From Deltaproteobacteria bacterium (GTDB lineage Bacteria; Myxococcota_A; UBA9160; JAJDAL01): a DNA stretch of 64,000 bases. The translations under genes and the position numbers were made by a program. The notes below the pieces were generated by a model, which saw nothing but the letters and a program-made list of their open reading frames with translations, did not search any database and had not been told where the DNA came from. Below, in pieces: positions 50,716-59,424 of this stretch. The DNA is taken from assembly GCA_029261875.1 (NCBI GenBank), contig JAJDAL010000028.1, positions 44,967 to 108,966 of the forward strand, written 5' to 3'. Numbering within the stretch: position 1 is the stretch's first letter; every line of letters starts with the position of its first letter.

Positions 50716-52061
50716 CGGTTGGATCCGGGGCTCTCTCGAAGTCGCTGCCGAGTGGGTTGCGACCGTTTCTGCGGCGGGTAATCGACGCAGCCCGTGCGCG
50801 GAATGCCGCGCTCTATCTCGTCGGGGGACCGGTGCGCGATTTGTTGCTCGGGCGGCCGATTCGCGATGTCGATCTGGTCGTAGACGCGGTGGATGCCGCA
50901 GGGGTCGCGTCCTTGGCCCGAGCGGCCGCATTTCCGGGGAGTCGGACGATCCGTCACGATCGGTTCGGGACCGTCCAGCTCGAGACCGGTGTCGCCGGGG
51001 CGGGGCTGGACCTCGGCATGGCGCGGCGCGAAATCTATGCCCACCCCGGAGCGTTGCCGGGCGTCGAGCCCGCTGGCATCGAAGAGGATTTGGCGCGGCG
51101 CGATTTCAGCGTAAACGCTTTGGCGATGCCCCTCACGCCCGCGGCGCGCAAGGGCCATTCCGCGCTGATCGACCTACACGGGGGCTTGGCGGACCTCGAA
51201 AAGCGAAGCTTGCGAATCTTGCATCCGAAGAGCTTCCACGACGACCCGACACGGGCGCTTCGCGCGGGCCGCCTGGCGGCGCGACTGGGATTCCGCATGG
51301 TCACGGGGTCGCGAAATGCCCTGCGCAATGCCTTGCGCGATGGTGCGATCGGGCGCGTCAGCGGGGATCGACTGCGGCGCGAGATCGAGAAGATCTTCGA
51401 AGAGGTATCCCAAGAAGCCGAGCCGCTTGCGGCGTTGCGGCTCCTCCACGATTGGCACGTTCTGCCTGCCCTCGAGCCCGGGCTGGAGCTGCCGCGCAGC
51501 GCGCGCTCGCCGCTTCGGCGATTCGGGAAGTTCCTCGTCGAACCGCAGTGGGAATCCGACGCCTACCGCCCCTGGGCGGTCGGTCTGGCGGTTTGGTTGG
51601 CCCCGCTGCCTGCCGCCCTGCGCCGGCGAGCGTTGCGGCGGTTTTCCGTGCGCGGAGCGGCCGCCAGTCGCTTGGCGGAATTGCCGACCTCCCGGGACCG
51701 GGCGTTGCGGCAGCTCGAGAAGGCGCGCGGTCGCGGTGGTGTCGATGCGGCCTTGGGGGAACTGTCGGACGAGGAACTCGTGGCAGTCTTCGTGTGGGCA
51801 CCGCCGGCGACCCGTCGCAAGATTCTACGCTACGCCGCGCAAGATCGCGGTCGGCGCCCTCCCATCGATGGACGGGACCTGGTGGCCGTGGGGCTACACG
51901 GCGCCGATGTCGCCAAAGCCCTCGCGCGGATTCGCAGCGCCTACCTGGACGGTCTCGTGGCCGATCGACCTGCGGCGCTGGCCCTGGCCCGGGAGCTCGC
52001 CCAGCGACGCCGCGGCCGAGCGCGCAATGCGCGAAAGCGTGGCAAGGTGGGACGAGATTGA
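50712..52061 (+). CDS. cca: CCA tRNA nucleotidyltransferase / poly(A) polymerase family
   Basis: 449 aa from GTG overlapping xerD by 4 nt. Class II nucleotidyltransferase head: LYLVGGPVRDLLLGRPIRDVDLVVD (metal Asp pair), RHDRFGTVQL, EEDLARRDFSVNALAMPL and the neck motif DPTRALRAGRLAARLGF, then RVSGDRLRREIEKI. The divergent C-terminal 200 residues (Ala/Arg-rich) lack an obvious HD domain. Adds CCA, or only CC/A or poly(A), to RNA 3' ends; eye inspection cannot decide. Last gene of the coupled run begun by lapA. Confidence 0.92.
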   Translation: MTVGSGALSKSLPSGLRPFLRRVIDAARARNAALYLVGGPVRDLLLGRPIRDVDLVVDAVDAAGVASLARAAAFPGSRTIRHDRFGTVQLETGVAGAGLDLGMARREIYAHPGALPGVEPAGIEEDLARRDFSVNALAMPLTPAARKGHSALIDLHGGLADLEKRSLRILHPKSFHDDPTRALRAGRLAARLGFRMVTGSRNALRNALRDGAIGRVSGDRLRREIEKIFEEVSQEAEPLAALRLLHDWHVLPALEPGLELPRSARSPLRRFGKFLVEPQWESDAYRPWAVGLAVWLAPLPAALRRRALRRFSVRGAAASRLAELPTSRDRALRQLEKARGRGGVDAALGELSDEELVAVFVWAPPATRRKILRYAAQDRGRRPPIDGRDLVAVGLHGADVAKALARIRSAYLDGLVADRPAALALARELAQRRRGRARNARKRGKVGRD

Positions 52062-52119
52062 CGATATTGGGGGTTCCTCCCCGCCGTCCTCCATATTGCT
52101 TTGAATCGATGGGAATTTG

Positions 52120-52971
52120 ATGCTGGATATGCCGACACAAGAGGGCAGCCCTTCCCCGGACGCGATGCCTTCGCTCGACGGGGATGCATCGTCCTACGCG
52201 GTCAAGCTGCCGATCTTCGAAGGTCCGCTCGATCTGCTCCTGCATTTGATTCGCGTCAACGAAGTTGAAATCACCGATATCCCGATTGCCCGCGTGGGCG
52301 AGCAGTATCTCGAGTTTCTCGAGATCATGGATGAGCTCAACGTCGATATCGCGGCCGAATACCTGTTGATGGCGGCCACGCTGGCCTGGATCAAATCGCG
52401 CATGTTGCTCCCCACCGAGGGAGACGAAGACGACGAAGAGGGCGGCGACCCCCGCGCCGAGCTGGTGGCGCGCTTGCTCGAGTATCAGCGTTTCAAAGAA
52501 GTGGCAGACGGGCTCGGCGAGCGTCTGCGCCTGGGGCGCGACGTATTCGAGGCGCGCTTGCCGCAGCCCGATGCGCCCTCGCTGGACACGCGCGAGGTCG
52601 AGGTCGGCATCTTCGAGCTCCTGACGGCGTTGCGCGACGTGCTGAAGTCCACGCCCCACAGCGGTGCCGCCCATTCGGTCGAAGCCGAATCCGTCACCAT
52701 CGGCGAACGCATGGCGGTCCTGCTGGAACTGCTCGATGTCAGCGAATCCGTCGAATTCAGTCACGTGTTCCGGGATCCGAACGGCGGTCGGGTCACGCGC
52801 GAACTGGTGGTGACGACGTTCCTCGCCATGCTCGAACTCGCGCGCATCGGCGCGGTCAGCATCTATCAGGGAGTGACGGAGGAGGGCGTTCCTTCGGGAC
52901 CCATCCGATTGCGAAGAGCGGCGTCCCGGGACGATCCGGAAGTCGCCGACGAACTCGCCCGGCTTACCTAG
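52120..52971 (+). CDS. scpA: Segregation and condensation protein A
   Basis: 283 aa from ATG 52120 (TTG 52117 also open). Kleisin of the SMC-ScpAB condensin. YAVKLPIFEGPLDLLLHLIRVNEVEITDIPIARVGEQYLEFLE is the family start, AAEYLLMAATLAWIKSRMLLP the SMC-neck-binding helix, then an acidic linker (EGDEDDEEGGD). The C-terminal winged helix (VTRELVVTTFLAMLELARIGAVSIYQ) binds the SMC head. scpB follows after 21 nt. Confidence 0.96.
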   Translation: MLDMPTQEGSPSPDAMPSLDGDASSYAVKLPIFEGPLDLLLHLIRVNEVEITDIPIARVGEQYLEFLEIMDELNVDIAAEYLLMAATLAWIKSRMLLPTEGDEDDEEGGDPRAELVARLLEYQRFKEVADGLGERLRLGRDVFEARLPQPDAPSLDTREVEVGIFELLTALRDVLKSTPHSGAAHSVEAESVTIGERMAVLLELLDVSESVEFSHVFRDPNGGRVTRELVVTTFLAMLELARIGAVSIYQGVTEEGVPSGPIRLRRAASRDDPEVADELARLT

Positions 52972-52992
52972 AGCCGTCGACCGGAGAAAGCC

Positions 52993-53619
52993 ATGGATCG
53001 CGACAAGCAAACCAAGATCATCGAGGCGTTGATACTCGCCTGCCCGGAGCCCCTGACGCCGGGACGCATCGGACAGATCGTGGCGAAGTGCACACCGGCG
53101 GTGATTCGCGAATGCGTGGATGCGCTCAATCGCGCCTACGAGGCCGAAGGGCGAAGTTTCGAAATCTGGGAAGTGGCGGGTGGGTACCAGTTTCGAACCC
53201 GGCCCGATTACGCGTCCTACGTGCAGGCCTTGCAGCAGCAACGGCCGTCACGATTGTCGCGCGCGGCACTCGAAACGCTCTCGATCGTCGCGTATCGCCA
53301 ACCGTTGACCCGGGCGGAGATCGAGCATATCCGCGGGGTCGATGCGGGGCCGGTGCTTCGCAATCTCGTGGAGCGGCATCTGGTCAAGATTTCGGGGCAC
53401 AAAGAAGTTCCCGGACGCCCGATGCTCTACGCCACGACGCCGCGCTTCCTCGAACTGTTCGGGCTCACGAATCTCGAGGACCTTCCGACGCTGCGCGAGA
53501 TCGACGAGTTGGTCGGGGGGGCGGAAGAAAACGATCTCGACGCGGAGAAGCCCGCCGGCCTTCCGGTCGAATCCGTCGAGGAAAGCGCGTCTCCCCCGAA
53601 CGGCGACGCGAGTCCCTGA
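52993..53619 (+). CDS. scpB: Segregation and condensation protein B
   Basis: 208 aa with CGGAGAAAG upstream of the ATG. Two winged-helix domains: KIIEALILACPEPLTPGRIGQIV ... WEVAGGYQFRTRPDYASYV and LSRAALETLSIVAYRQPLTRAEIEHIRGVD ... HLVKISGHKEVPGRPMLYATTPRFLELFGL, the latter fully typical. An acidic tail ends the protein. Partner of ScpA in the condensin. rluB, often next in this order, is on the other strand one gene away. Confidence 0.96.
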   Translation: MDRDKQTKIIEALILACPEPLTPGRIGQIVAKCTPAVIRECVDALNRAYEAEGRSFEIWEVAGGYQFRTRPDYASYVQALQQQRPSRLSRAALETLSIVAYRQPLTRAEIEHIRGVDAGPVLRNLVERHLVKISGHKEVPGRPMLYATTPRFLELFGLTNLEDLPTLREIDELVGGAEENDLDAEKPAGLPVESVEESASPPNGDASP

Positions 53620-53646
53620 TTCCCGCGCGATAAGCAGCGCGTTCGT

Positions 53647-54492
53647 TTAGGGATTGCGGAACGTGATTCGTTCCCGGCGATCATTCCAATACACGTCGAC
53701 CGGCTGGCTGAGATCCATGCGCTCCGGGATCACGACGTACCCGAGGACGACCTCCTCCCCGCCAAGGGCACCCAAGCGGCCCTGCAGCACCGCCATCTCC
53801 GCGTGATTGCGGTGGTCGGGCTGGAAGGAGAGGTGGCCTTGAACGAAGGTGAAGTTCGCGTGGAAGCGCGCAGCTTCGCGGGTGGCGACGGTGAAGAGGA
53901 TCGCATGCCCCGCGACATCCGGTCCGAGCCGCGCTTCGAAGGCCTCGGAATACGCCATGGCGATTCGCAGGGTCTCCCGTCCGTCCGCGGTTTCGCGCAC
54001 GAACTCCGCGGGAGCGACGTCCTGGGAATACTCGACGATCAGAAACAGATCCTGCAGCTCGCCGTCCGTCAGCCCGAGGTCGCTGGGGCCGCGTTCTTTC
54101 CACTCCTGCGTGGGCGGCACGTAGGTGGGTTCCACGGCTCGTTCTTCGCTGGCGGTTTTTTCGCGCAGCGCCCGGGTTTTGCGCGCTGCGTCGACCAGGT
54201 TGTAGGGATTGTTCGGGTCCTTGGCCTTACGGTGGATCTCCCAGGCGTAGGGCCGCGGCAGGTACTCGGGGCGCAGGGGCGGTACTTCGTTGGGGGCCAC
54301 GCGCTTGGCGCCGCGACACGGAATGGAGTCGCTGCGCTGCACGATGAAGATGCTGCCGTCCGGACAAACGCCGGTGATCGATTCGGCGCCCGCGGAAGAC
54401 GCGGCGGTGCAACCCGCGAGCACGATCGCGCACGCGACAGCAACCCAAAGCTTGGGTGTTCGTGGGGTGAGTTCGTCGCGCAATTCGACCAC
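53647..54492 (-). CDS. Lipoprotein of unknown function
   Basis: 281 aa from GTG 54492; the track start (ATG 54543) lies upstream of the predicted transcription start and would place the lipobox too deep. LWVAVACAIVLAGC is a good lipobox. The mature part has two Cys (VCPDGS, SIPCRGA), a Pro-rich and charged stretch, then a predicted beta-rich domain (AGHAILFTVATREAARFHANFTFVQGHLSFQPDHRNHAEMAVLQGRLG, MDLSQPVDVYWNDRRERITF). No family recognised. Own promoter, convergent with scpB. Confidence 0.72.
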   Translation of the reverse strand: MVELRDELTPRTPKLWVAVACAIVLAGCTAASSAGAESITGVCPDGSIFIVQRSDSIPCRGAKRVAPNEVPPLRPEYLPRPYAWEIHRKAKDPNNPYNLVDAARKTRALREKTASEERAVEPTYVPPTQEWKERGPSDLGLTDGELQDLFLIVEYSQDVAPAEFVRETADGRETLRIAMAYSEAFEARLGPDVAGHAILFTVATREAARFHANFTFVQGHLSFQPDHRNHAEMAVLQGRLGALGGEEVVLGYVVIPERMDLSQPVDVYWNDRRERITFRNP

Positions 54493-54547
54493 CGAGAATT
54501 CGTCCCGCCGCCCGCCAGGTAAGGGGAACCGATTGATAGGCAACCGT

Positions 54548-54577
54548 ATTCTAATCGAAAAAAATCTTCTAAATCAA
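54548..54577 (-). promoter_or_regulatory. Predicted promoter in an AT-rich gap, upstream of the lipoprotein gene
   Basis: Minus strand TTGATT (54572-54577), 18-nt spacer, TAGAAT (54548-54553), inside the only clearly AT-rich stretch of the window (54540-54600). Start expected near 54541, excluding the ATG at 54543 as start codon. Confidence 0.55.
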
Positions 54578-54602
54578 CGAGATAAGTCTCTAATCGGAGG
54601 GG

Positions 54603-55403
54603 CTACTCGACCTTTGCGGCGCGACCGCGCGCGCGCGGTCGCTTCTTGCGCGTCGCCTGCCGGCCGCTGATGCGCGCGCCGTGTTGCACGGCGTGGTCGA
54701 GGAGTGTGCGGCGTTCCGCGGTGTCGAGGCGCCGCGCACGCCGCGGTTCGAGATCGCCCAAACGCAACGTCCCCATGCGGTCGCGCAGAAGTCGAACGAC
54801 CGGGTATCCGAGGCGGTCGAGGGCGCGCCGAATCTGTCGATTGCGCCCCTCACCCAGCGTGAGCCGAAACGTGGACTCATCGACCTTCGGGTCGTGAACG
54901 GGTTTCCCGACGCGAGCCGGAGCCGTCACCCCATCGTTGAGTCGTACGCCCCGTGCCAAGCGCTTGAGCGCCGATTCCGTGGGTTGTCCGCGGACGCGGA
55001 CCCGGTAACTGCGCTCGCTTCCGCGCGATGGATGGAGCAGCGCCTGGGTGACCTCACCGTCGTTGGTGAGCAGGACGAGTCCTTCGCTGTCGACGTCGAG
55101 GCGACCCACGGGATAGAGACGACCGGTTTCGGGAGGGAGGAAATCGATCACGCTAGAGCGTCCGAGGGGATCGTGGGCGGTACACAGCACACCCTTGGGT
55201 TTGTGGAGAATCCAATAGTCGAGGCGTTCCGGACGGATCGATTCGCCGTCGAGCTGGATGACATCGACGGCTGGATCGGCGGACTGGCCGAGCGTGGCCA
55301 CGCTGCCGTTGACGCTGACGCGTCCGTCGCGCAGCAAGCCTTCCGCGGCGCGACGAGAAGCGACACCGGCGGCGGCAAGGATTTTCTGAAGACGATCGGC
55401 CAT
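54603..55403 (-). CDS. rluB: Pseudouridine synthase, RluB/RsuA family
   Basis: 266 aa. S4 domain (RLQKILAAAGVASRRAAEGLLRDGRVSVNG) then the catalytic domain: YWILHKPKGVLCTAHDP, YPVGRLDVDSEGLVLLTND (catalytic Asp), ERSYRVRVRG, LTLGEGRNRQIRRALDRLGYPVVRLLRDRMG. A Lys/Arg-rich tail follows. Modifies U2605-type positions of 23S rRNA if it is RluB; RluF or RsuA specificity cannot be excluded. It follows the CAP gene by 18 nt on the same strand. Confidence 0.93.
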   Translation of the reverse strand: MADRLQKILAAAGVASRRAAEGLLRDGRVSVNGSVATLGQSADPAVDVIQLDGESIRPERLDYWILHKPKGVLCTAHDPLGRSSVIDFLPPETGRLYPVGRLDVDSEGLVLLTNDGEVTQALLHPSRGSERSYRVRVRGQPTESALKRLARGVRLNDGVTAPARVGKPVHDPKVDESTFRLTLGEGRNRQIRRALDRLGYPVVRLLRDRMGTLRLGDLEPRRARRLDTAERRTLLDHAVQHGARISGRQATRKKRPRARGRAAKVE

Positions 55404-55421
55404 GGCCTGAGGGTAGGGGGT

Positions 55422-55949
55422 TTAGCGCGGACGTGTGAGGTAGAGCTGGGTGAAGTACAGGGTGCCATCCAGGGCGCTTGCGACGCCGATTCCCGTGGTG
55501 TTGAAGGCGGACCCCAGGAGATTCTCCCGGTGGACGGGCGAGGTGAGCCAGCCGTTCACGATTTCCTGGACGGGTTGGGGACGGCTCGTGAGTCCGACGT
55601 TCTCTCCGACCAGCGTGAAATTCTTTCGGCCCGCGCGCTGGAGTCGCGCAACCGGATTCTCTCCCTCCGGGTTGACGTGACTCAGGTAGCGGCGGTGGGC
55701 CATGTCGCGGCTGTGGCCGCGCGCCACGTTGTCGATCTGTGCGTCGCGGCTCAGTGCGATCATGCCTTCCCGCGCGCGCGCCCCGTTGATTGCGGCGTGA
55801 AATTCCGATTCCAGCATGTCGAAGGCGGACGGAGCTTCGAGACGTCGATTCGAAGGCGGCCGCTTGGGAGGCGGGGCGCAGGCCGCTGGGCCGATGATGC
55901 AGAGGGAAGCGAATCCGAACAGGAAGCGACGTCTGCCGTCATCGATCAA
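55422..55949 (-). CDS. CAP (SCP/PR-1)-domain exported lipoprotein
   Basis: 175 aa from TTG in a TTGA overlap with the upstream gene; the longer track ORF is an out-of-frame read through that gene. Signal and possible lipobox FGFASLCIIGPAACAPPP. CAP domain about 45-175: HAAINGARAREGMIALSRDAQIDNVARGHSRDMAHRRYLSH, ENPVARLQRAG, VGENVGL, IVNGWLTSPVHRENLLGSAFNTTGIGVA. Bacterial CAP proteins bind lipids, wall or ions; role unknown. Translationally coupled to the repeat lipoprotein. Confidence 0.87.
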   Translation of the reverse strand: MIDDGRRRFLFGFASLCIIGPAACAPPPKRPPSNRRLEAPSAFDMLESEFHAAINGARAREGMIALSRDAQIDNVARGHSRDMAHRRYLSHVNPEGENPVARLQRAGRKNFTLVGENVGLTSRPQPVQEIVNGWLTSPVHRENLLGSAFNTTGIGVASALDGTLYFTQLYLTRPR

Positions 55950-57208
55950 GGTTGCGGATCCTCGTGGGCGCGGAAGACATCGGGCACGAGCGGCATTGCG
56001 GGATTGGTTTCGACCTGACTGCCCGCATCCGGTTCGATGACTTCGCGGCGCGCCAAGCGGCCCTCTTTGTAGTAGGAGCGCATGTCCACGATGCCGTCGC
56101 CGTCCGTGTCCTGGTCGACTTCGGAGATCTGTTGTGCGTCGTCGAAGCGTGCAACCCGGTCGAGGCGCCCGTCGCCATCCGTATCCTCCTGGGTCCGGAC
56201 CAGCCGCCCGCGGTCGAAGTAACTGGTGCGCGTGCGAAAGCCCTGGCCCTGGGTGTCTTCTTCGTGGCGATAGAGTTCCCCATCGCGGAAGAAGCTCCAA
56301 GTATCCACCTTTCCGTCGCGGTCCGCGTCGGCGCGGCGCCGCGCGATCTGGCCCGATTCGTAATACGCCCAGCTGTCGGCACGGCCGTCGCCATCCGTGT
56401 CTTCGGCGGCTTCCGCAATCTCTCCATTGCGGCGTGTAAGCCAGCGATCGGCGCGTCCGTCGCCGTTGGTGTCCGAGACCTGGTCGGCTACGGAAGCGGA
56501 ATTCGGAGCGCTCCGGTGCGCGGTCGTCTGTGTTCGCGGTGCGCGCTGCTGCCTCAATGCCGCGAGTTCGTCGGCGATGCTGAGGCTCGGGGATTCCCGG
56601 GTGCCCAGCCGATTCTCGACGCGCGTCGGGAAGGTGGCGGGTGTCTGGGCACGAGGCGGGTTGGGTTGTTCGAGCTGACGTTCGAGCGCCTCGAGCTGTT
56701 GGCGCTCGTAGTCGCGCGCGACCTGATGTTGGGGTGCGTGAACAGCACCGGTCTTGGACGGAAGGGCCGGGCCGGGTTCGGGCGCGCCGGCGACCACGTC
56801 ATAGAGTTTGACGAACGGGTAGGCGACGAGCGCAAAGGGTGCGACGACGTATTTCCAGAAAACGGGCTCGGACTCGAAGGTTTGATGCTTCTCCGCGTCT
56901 TCCTCGCCGCCTCCGATGTAGGTCATGTTTCCCCCGCTGCCGCTCGAAGGCGGTGTCGCGTTCGCGGTCTGCGGGTTCGATGTGCCGTGAGGCGCGCTGC
57001 CCGGTGTGGCGGGCGCGCCGGGCTGGGCGGTGGTCCAGGCTGGCATTCCGACTTGCCCGCCCTGGTTCGGCATGATGATGGTGGCCGAGGTTCCGTGGGC
57101 GACTTTCGGGTGCCGATCCGAGTCTCCCTCCGTGTCCGCGAACCCGATACATCCCGCGAGGAGCGCGCTCATTGCGCAAACCGCCAGTCGAGAGAGGAAT
57201 TTCAGCAT
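55946..57208 (-). CDS. Lipoprotein with six EF-hand-like (DxDGDGxxD) tandem repeats
   Basis: 420 aa from ATG 57208 with AAGGAG 9 nt upstream; the track start at 57328 adds 40 spurious residues. Signal with lipobox LAVCAMSALLAGC. A low-complexity Gly/Pro/Thr region, a hydrophobic segment (FWKYVVAPFALVAYPFVKLYDVVAG), a coiled Gln/Glu-rich part, then six 24-25-residue repeats of the type DTDGDGRADSWAYYESGQIA. Five keep the calcium-loop pattern, the fourth (DTQGQGFRTRTSYFDRG) has lost it. Probably a surface or outer-membrane calcium-dependent protein. No named family. Confidence 0.82.
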   Translation of the reverse strand: MLKFLSRLAVCAMSALLAGCIGFADTEGDSDRHPKVAHGTSATIIMPNQGGQVGMPAWTTAQPGAPATPGSAPHGTSNPQTANATPPSSGSGGNMTYIGGGEEDAEKHQTFESEPVFWKYVVAPFALVAYPFVKLYDVVAGAPEPGPALPSKTGAVHAPQHQVARDYERQQLEALERQLEQPNPPRAQTPATFPTRVENRLGTRESPSLSIADELAALRQQRAPRTQTTAHRSAPNSASVADQVSDTNGDGRADRWLTRRNGEIAEAAEDTDGDGRADSWAYYESGQIARRRADADRDGKVDTWSFFRDGELYRHEEDTQGQGFRTRTSYFDRGRLVRTQEDTDGDGRLDRVARFDDAQQISEVDQDTDGDGIVDMRSYYKEGRLARREVIEPDAGSQVETNPAMPLVPDVFRAHEDPQP

Positions 57209-57412
57209 GGTGAGCGACTCCTTGGCAAACGGGTGCGCACGGTTCTGTTGCAAGAAGCGTGCGCTCCGTTTTCCGTTCGGCAACGAAAGGGGAAGTTTGC
57301 AACCCCGTCTCGCTGTCTCGGTCGACAACTGCGCCGCGGGTGCGCGTGCGTGAATGCGTTGGGTTGGGAACGAACGTTCCGCGTGTTGGAAAGAGTTTTC
57401 CGGGCGGTGCGG

Positions 57413-58432
57413 TCAGGCGTCTTCGGGGTTGCGCCCCAGGCGGGCGATCCCGAGTGTCATTCCAAGGCCTGCGAAGATGAGCGCGATGGACGCGGCCACT
57501 TGACGGGGTTCTGGCGAAAAACGACGCACGGGCCAATCTTCGGCGTCGATGTCGGATCGGTTCTCCAGGGTGACGGGGCTTCCCTTGATGATTTCGCCTA
57601 CCTCCGGCTGGACGCCTTGCTGGAAGGGCCAGAGTCCGAGGATCGCACCGAAGAGCAGCCCGAGCAGGAATCCGAGCGTGGGTTTCGAATAGCGGCGCAA
57701 GAACCACTGAACCAGGTTGCTGACTCCCACCACGCCGACCAGCACGCCGATCCCCACCGGGGCAACGACTTGCGCGGCCTGTAGGATGAGTTCCGTATCG
57801 CGGGATTGCAGTCCCAGTTTGAGGACGTCCACCGCGCTGAGGATGGGGACGTATTGGCCGAGGAGCAGCAGGAGATAGCCCCCGCTGACGCCGGGGAGAA
57901 TCATCGCGCTGGCGCCGGCGACGCCTGCGGTGAAGAGGAGTCCATAGCGGGCGCCTCCAGCCGCCTGGTCGGGCGGGTCCGACAGGGCCAGCAGAATCAT
58001 CAGCCCAAAGCCGACCAACGCCCCGATCACCACGCCCGGAGACAAGGGACGCGCGAGGCGCCACACGACGGGAACGCCGCCCAGGGTCAAGCCAATGAAG
58101 AGGCTGTACATGATCCATCGCTGCTCGACGACCAGCGTCTTCGTGGGCCCGGCGAGGGTCAAGATGGCGAGGGCTGCGCAACCGGCAATCGAACCGAGCG
58201 CCACCAGGGAGGGGACGCGAAATCGCAGCGTGCTGAGTTCCGCAATGGCGCCGACGAACCGCGTGTACACGCCTGCGGCCAGCAACATGGTTCCGCCGCT
58301 GATTCCCGGCACCAGGTTTGCGAGCCCCATGAGGACGCCGCCGATGGCGCCGCGCAGGGCCAGCACGGGCAATGCCACCTCGGGGTGCGGAGAGACGTTG
58401 CTCGGGGGAATCGAATCTTGCGTTTCAGGCAT
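57413..58432 (-). CDS. popT: DUF368 / PopT-type polyprenyl-phosphate transporter
   Basis: 339 aa with about nine membrane segments. Two inverted-repeat-like motifs mark the family: GVLMGLANLVPGISGGTMLLAAGVY and GVAGASAMILPGVSGGYLLLLLGQY. DUF368 proteins (PopT) have been shown to recycle undecaprenyl phosphate across the inner membrane for envelope polymer synthesis. The final loop (about 280-310) is polar and could be extracytoplasmic. It precedes the repeat lipoprotein on the same strand with a 204-bp gap, so cotranscription is uncertain. Confidence 0.9.
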   Translation of the reverse strand: MPETQDSIPPSNVSPHPEVALPVLALRGAIGGVLMGLANLVPGISGGTMLLAAGVYTRFVGAIAELSTLRFRVPSLVALGSIAGCAALAILTLAGPTKTLVVEQRWIMYSLFIGLTLGGVPVVWRLARPLSPGVVIGALVGFGLMILLALSDPPDQAAGGARYGLLFTAGVAGASAMILPGVSGGYLLLLLGQYVPILSAVDVLKLGLQSRDTELILQAAQVVAPVGIGVLVGVVGVSNLVQWFLRRYSKPTLGFLLGLLFGAILGLWPFQQGVQPEVGEIIKGSPVTLENRSDIDAEDWPVRRFSPEPRQVAASIALIFAGLGMTLGIARLGRNPEDA

Positions 58433-58495
58433 GAACCACTTCGTCTATTTGGAATTTCGCGCAATGGACGCGACGCGGTAGTGTAGCAACGAAGC

Positions 58496-59167
58496 ATGTG
58501 TGGGCGCTTCACATTGACGACGACCGGGGAGACGGTGGCGGAGTGGTTCGAACTCGCGGATCCGCTCGTGCTCACGCCGCGCTACAACATCGCGCCCTCC
58601 CAGCCCGTCGCCGTCGTACGGGAGGAGGGCGGACGCGTGTTGGAAGCGCGGCGCTGGGGACTGATCCCGTCCTGGGCCAAGGATCCGCGCATCGGAAACA
58701 AGATGATCAATGCGCGTGCGGAGACCCTCCTCGAACGCCCGGCCTATCGCCAGGCCTTCCGCCAGCGTCGCTGCTTGATTCCCGCAGATGGGTTCTACGA
58801 ATGGCGGCGAAACGCGGCCGGTCGACAGGCTTTCTATATCCGCGACCGGGAACATCCGGTTTTCGGGATGGCGGGTTTGTGGGAAGAATGGCGCGACCCC
58901 GCTGGGAAACGCGTCGGCTCCTGCACGATCATCACGACCGAAGCGAACCCCGCGGTGGCGTCGGTGCACGACCGCATGCCGGTGATCTTGCGACCGGCCG
59001 ATTATGGGGCGTGGCTCGATCCCGCGTGTCGCGAACCCGAGAAGCTCGAGACGCTGCTCAAGCCGTGGCCGGGGGATCGGACCCACCTTTCCCCGGTGAG
59101 TGACCACGTGAACAATCCGGCCCACGAGGATGCGCGCTGCAGCGAGCCCGTCGAGGTTTCCGGTTGA
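58496..59167 (+). CDS. SOS-response-associated peptidase YedK/HMCES
   Basis: 223 aa. SRAP domain: catalytic MCGRFTL (Cys2 forms the DNA-protein crosslink with abasic sites after Met1 removal), PRYNIAPSQPVAVV, RWGLIPSWAKDP, MINARAETLLERP, LIPADGFYEWRR (active-site Glu) and SVHDRMPVIL (His). Protects single-stranded DNA at abasic sites. TAGTGT sits 11 nt before the ATG but no clear -35. Overlaps the next small gene by 4 nt (TTGA). Confidence 0.96.
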   Translation: MCGRFTLTTTGETVAEWFELADPLVLTPRYNIAPSQPVAVVREEGGRVLEARRWGLIPSWAKDPRIGNKMINARAETLLERPAYRQAFRQRRCLIPADGFYEWRRNAAGRQAFYIRDREHPVFGMAGLWEEWRDPAGKRVGSCTIITTEANPAVASVHDRMPVILRPADYGAWLDPACREPEKLETLLKPWPGDRTHLSPVSDHVNNPAHEDARCSEPVEVSG

Positions 59168-59424
59168 GCGCCGCAACGTCCGTCCGTCGCCGCCGGTTTC
59201 GGTGGGTCGCCTTGGGGTGGATCGGCGTCCTCTACGTCGCTTCGATTCCGTGGTATCGCGAGACCGGCGCGGTTCCGGATTTGATTTTCGGACTTCCGGA
59301 TTGGGTGGTGGTCGCGATCGGTTGCTACCTGGGCGTTGCCATCGTCAACGCGCTCGCATGGTTGGCGACCGAAATTCCGGATTCCCTGGAACGCGATGAT
59401 TCCGAAGGCACGGACGAGCCATGA
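59164..59424 (+). CDS. Small two-helix membrane protein (DUF3311/YhdT-like symporter companion)
   Basis: 86 aa from TTG overlapping YedK. Two membrane helices (FRWVALGWIGVLYVASIPW and PDWVVVAIGCYLGVAIVNALAWLA) joined by RETGAVPDLIFGLP, with an acidic tail (SLERDDSEGTDEP). Such small proteins sit next to Na+/solute symporters (YhdT-PanF, DUF3311) and are thought to be accessory subunits. Family assignment is by size, topology and position. 4-nt overlap with the symporter. Confidence 0.75.
   Translation: MSAATSVRRRRFRWVALGWIGVLYVASIPWYRETGAVPDLIFGLPDWVVVAIGCYLGVAIVNALAWLATEIPDSLERDDSEGTDEP

Noticed and set aside
53620-53646. CGCGC / GCGCG inverted repeat between scpB and the convergent lipoprotein gene
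   Set aside because: Short arms, 7-8-nt loop and no T-run; expected by chance at this GC content.
55952-57784. 610-aa plus-strand ORF
   Set aside because: Antisense of the calcium-loop lipoprotein; its periodicity comes from the DxDGDG repeats on the other strand.
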